Assembly: GCF_009730915.1 (NCBI RefSeq)
Contig: NC_052473.1
Span: 17,566,100-17,630,099 of the forward strand
DNA: 64,000 nt
DNA from: Dioscorea cayenensis subsp. rotundata
Taxonomy: Eukaryota; Streptophyta; Magnoliopsida; Dioscoreales; Dioscoreaceae
Direction of reading: 5' to 3'
Shown: positions 61,875-64,000 of the stretch, one piece after another
Position numbering within the stretch: the first letter of the stretch is position 1
Layout of the letters: each line of letters begins with the position of its first letter
Position numbers and translations under genes: made by a program
The notes under the pieces: generated by a model
What the model was told of the DNA's origin: nothing
Database searches by the model: none
Seen by the model: only the letters and a program-made list of their open reading frames with translations

Positions 61875-63457
61875 CAGCAGTTGAATACACCACCAACCAT
61901 ACATGCAACAAACACCTGATCAGCAACTTTTCTACTCCATGCATGCACAACTGAAAGCCAGTGACAGCCAAGAACTCCAGAAACCAAAAATTCTAACAAG
62001 ATCTAGCATCAAAATCAGATCTTTATGCTAAATACCAAAGAAACAAACTCAGCATTGCAGCGAGTATGGGAAGAGAAAGAGGAAAAGTATCTATGCATGT
62101 GGGCATTTTGCAACATGTCTAAGCAACATAAAACTGCACAACTTTGCCATATGCTTTTTCTATTGATTGAGAGTCACTCTTTTTCCCATTGCTGTCAAAC
62201 TTTGAAAATAACCAAGATTGAATGGAGATTTAACATAACAAAACAACGTTTGTCACCTTAAAAATTCACCACAAGGATTGAATAAAAAAGAAAGCAGTGG
62301 TGTGGACACCGAGATGATATCTTTGTACTTTGGATCCAGGTTGAAAATGGCTGCAATTTTAGGGGAGACCTCAATACAATTGTTAAAGATATCCCTAAGT
62401 GTGAAAAAAAAGTTTTTTTTTTAAAATAAAAAATTGGAGAATCACCGCTTGATGAAGAGTGGAACAATGAAGTCAATGGAAGGATTTCTTTTAGGAAGCA
62501 AGGGATCAGTCTGGTTCCCTTCTTCTTTTGCTTTATCATTTCCTTTTAGACGTTTTGCACCATTTATCATAATGGTTATTTTTTATGAAGAAATTTGGGC
62601 AAGTCATATCAGGACGTGGGAAAGCGTAGAATTAATATCTCAAGACACGAACATATACTAAGGTTTAACCCCCACTTTCTTAGCAAAAACACAAACATCC
62701 TAAGTAGTAGACCTGATGTCAATAGATCATAACATCATTGGCTTCATCAAAATAGTTTCAAAATAACTAAATAAATAAAAGGGAAGTTTTTTAAAAAAAA
62801 AACACTTGCAAGGAGTATAATCTTGTACAGTTGTACAAGTGGTTCCGGTGTTTTTCTAACCAAAAACCAGAACAAATAATTAATACAGCTTTCATTGCAA
62901 AGAAGTACATTATAGATAAGAGTATCAACTTTTGTATGTAAGTGGCTTTGATACATAAACACAAAGAAACATCATGGAACACTCTACTGGTTGGGCCTTT
63001 TAAGTAGCTTAACAATATAATTAAATGTAAAAAAAAAAAAAGTCCCCAATCCCAAGAGAATATACTAAACACCATGATTAAGCTAAACAGTTATGGAAGT
63101 AATACTTAATCATCCTAGAATAACACAAATATAAGAAGATTCTCCATTGCTTGTTCCTGTGTTTGAAGACAACCATAGAAAACAATCTCAAAACTTATTT
63201 CATTACCGTTTGGAAAAGTTACACTTGAAATGCTCATGACAAAGAATGTAAAACACTAGTTGCCTGGTAAAAGTGTTCTTATTTTCAATTACATATAGCT
63301 TTGGGTCTTCTATGTGTACCTTTTTATCTGTCCGCTTGGTGAACTGTGATGAATTCTTGTTTGTGTAGCCTCTTATGGTCTTAAAAACTTGAAGAATCAA
63401 TAAAAGATCATATACTAAGACGATGCCACAACCACGAAAATGTGGTTCTCTCCAGTC
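61875..63457. other. Upstream region of CSLC and 3' flank of the nucleotide-sugar transporter gene
   Basis: Both neighbours are on the minus strand, so this stretch holds the CSLC promoter and leader (left part) and the 3' UTR of the transporter (right part). Open frames here are short and unrelated to known proteins. No other feature is seen. Confidence 0.55.
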
Positions 63458-63881
63458 TCATTTGTTGTGAGACTCCGTGTCGGATATTACCTTCCTTGGC
63501 ATTCTCTTCTTCTGCTGATACTTGGCGAATGAATACCACACACCGCCTGCTGTGTTTATGACCAATCCAGTCACATTGAGGGCGTGTATTTGCACTCCAC
63601 CGAGGAAGATAAAACCAAGAGTCTGAAAAAGATAAGGATGACAGTGAGTTTAATAGAAAAATAATGAAAAGAAAACCATTTCTTCAGCATAATGATCTGT
63701 AATACGTCACATGGTAATCACGACAAAGAAAACTCACTGTGGATCCAACTCCTTTGAGAACTCCTACAATGGTTGTCGTTAAAGCTGAGTTAACTATGGT
63801 GCACAGAAACATGGTGAAGTTAAGGACAATGGCCATCACCAATGAAAGAATAAGAATCACCAGAAACGGTAAGGAATGTGC
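63458..63881 (-). CDS. Nucleotide-sugar transporter (TPT/NST family), last two exons (partial)
   Basis: Two exons at the right edge: 63881-63738 (acceptor GACAG, donor ACA|GTGAGT) and 63622-63458 (acceptor TTTCAG, stop TGA). Both are phase 0. They encode about 102 C-terminal residues: AHSLPFLVILILSLVMAI, VLNFTMFLCTIVNSALTT, TIVGVLKGVGST, TLGFIFLGGVQIHALNVTGL, VINTAGGVWYSFAKYQQKKR. The ALTTTIVGVLKG and TAGGVWYSFAKYQQ motifs are typical of the drug/metabolite-superfamily nucleotide-sugar transporters of Golgi and ER membranes. The short basic cytosolic tail ends ESHNK. The N-terminal eight or so helices lie beyond position 64000. The substrate (UDP-GlcNAc or another) is not determinable here. 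Confidence 0.85.
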
Positions 63882-64000
63882 CTGTCACATAAACAATTTC
63901 ACTAGACTGAGCATTGCTACATCAGTGCTTATATAACTGCAAGCTTAAATGTGTACAAGCATCAGATTCTGCTTAGTCTTCAATGCATAAATAAAGCAAG

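Noticed and set aside
1-64000. tRNA, rRNA and organelle-derived inserts
   Set aside because: I looked for cloverleaf boxes (GGTTCRA-type B boxes with matching stems) and GC-rich organelle gene stretches and saw none I could support.

Overview
This window is nuclear DNA from a flowering plant. It is strongly AT-rich, has spliced genes with GT-AG introns, many (TA)n microsatellites, MITEs and an LTR retrotransposon. All recognisable genes are plant families (CER3, WAT1, class II TPS, CNGC, CSLC, GEX2). The very GC/CpG-rich first exon and upstream region of the TPS gene would fit a monocot with a non-grass, AT-rich genome, but the species cannot be named from the sequence alone.

Layout: 1-6 kb holds the 5' end of a GEX2-like gamete-attachment gene (minus), a tetraspanin (plus) and a seven-exon WAT1-type transporter (minus). 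About 6-20 kb is gene-poor, AT-rich DNA with tandem duplications and a possible retroelement relic. 20.2-23.7 kb is an 11-exon CER3/WAX2 wax-biosynthesis gene. At 26.8-27.3 kb is a single-exon atypical bHLH protein of the IBH1-like type (minus). 27.3-35 kb is non-coding, with tandem repeats, a 13-bp-arm RY palindrome and a 1000-N assembly gap. A GC-rich island packed with ACGT-core (G-box) motifs precedes a class II trehalose-phosphate synthase gene (36.0-39.2 kb).

39.2-50 kb is transposon territory: a candidate TIR MITE, a Stowaway-like MITE and a Ty3/gypsy chromovirus (44166-49970) with both LTRs and a perfect TGTTT target duplication, but with coding regions broken by stops and frameshifts. 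Then come SEC61 gamma (minus, 69 aa), a repeat-bearing intergenic stretch, a seven-exon CNGC channel (plus), a five-exon CSLC glucan synthase (minus, convergent with the CNGC) and the last two exons of a nucleotide-sugar transporter (minus) at the right edge.

The genes are ordinary, independently transcribed housekeeping or developmental plant genes, not an operon-like cluster. CSLC (xyloglucan backbone) and the nucleotide-sugar transporter both concern Golgi glycan synthesis, but their proximity looks incidental. I found no previously undescribed multi-gene system. The most noteworthy signals are the dense G-box island and short uORF ahead of TPS, an unusual selectivity-filter residue and overlapping uORFs in the CNGC, and several palindromes and tandem repeats in non-coding DNA.
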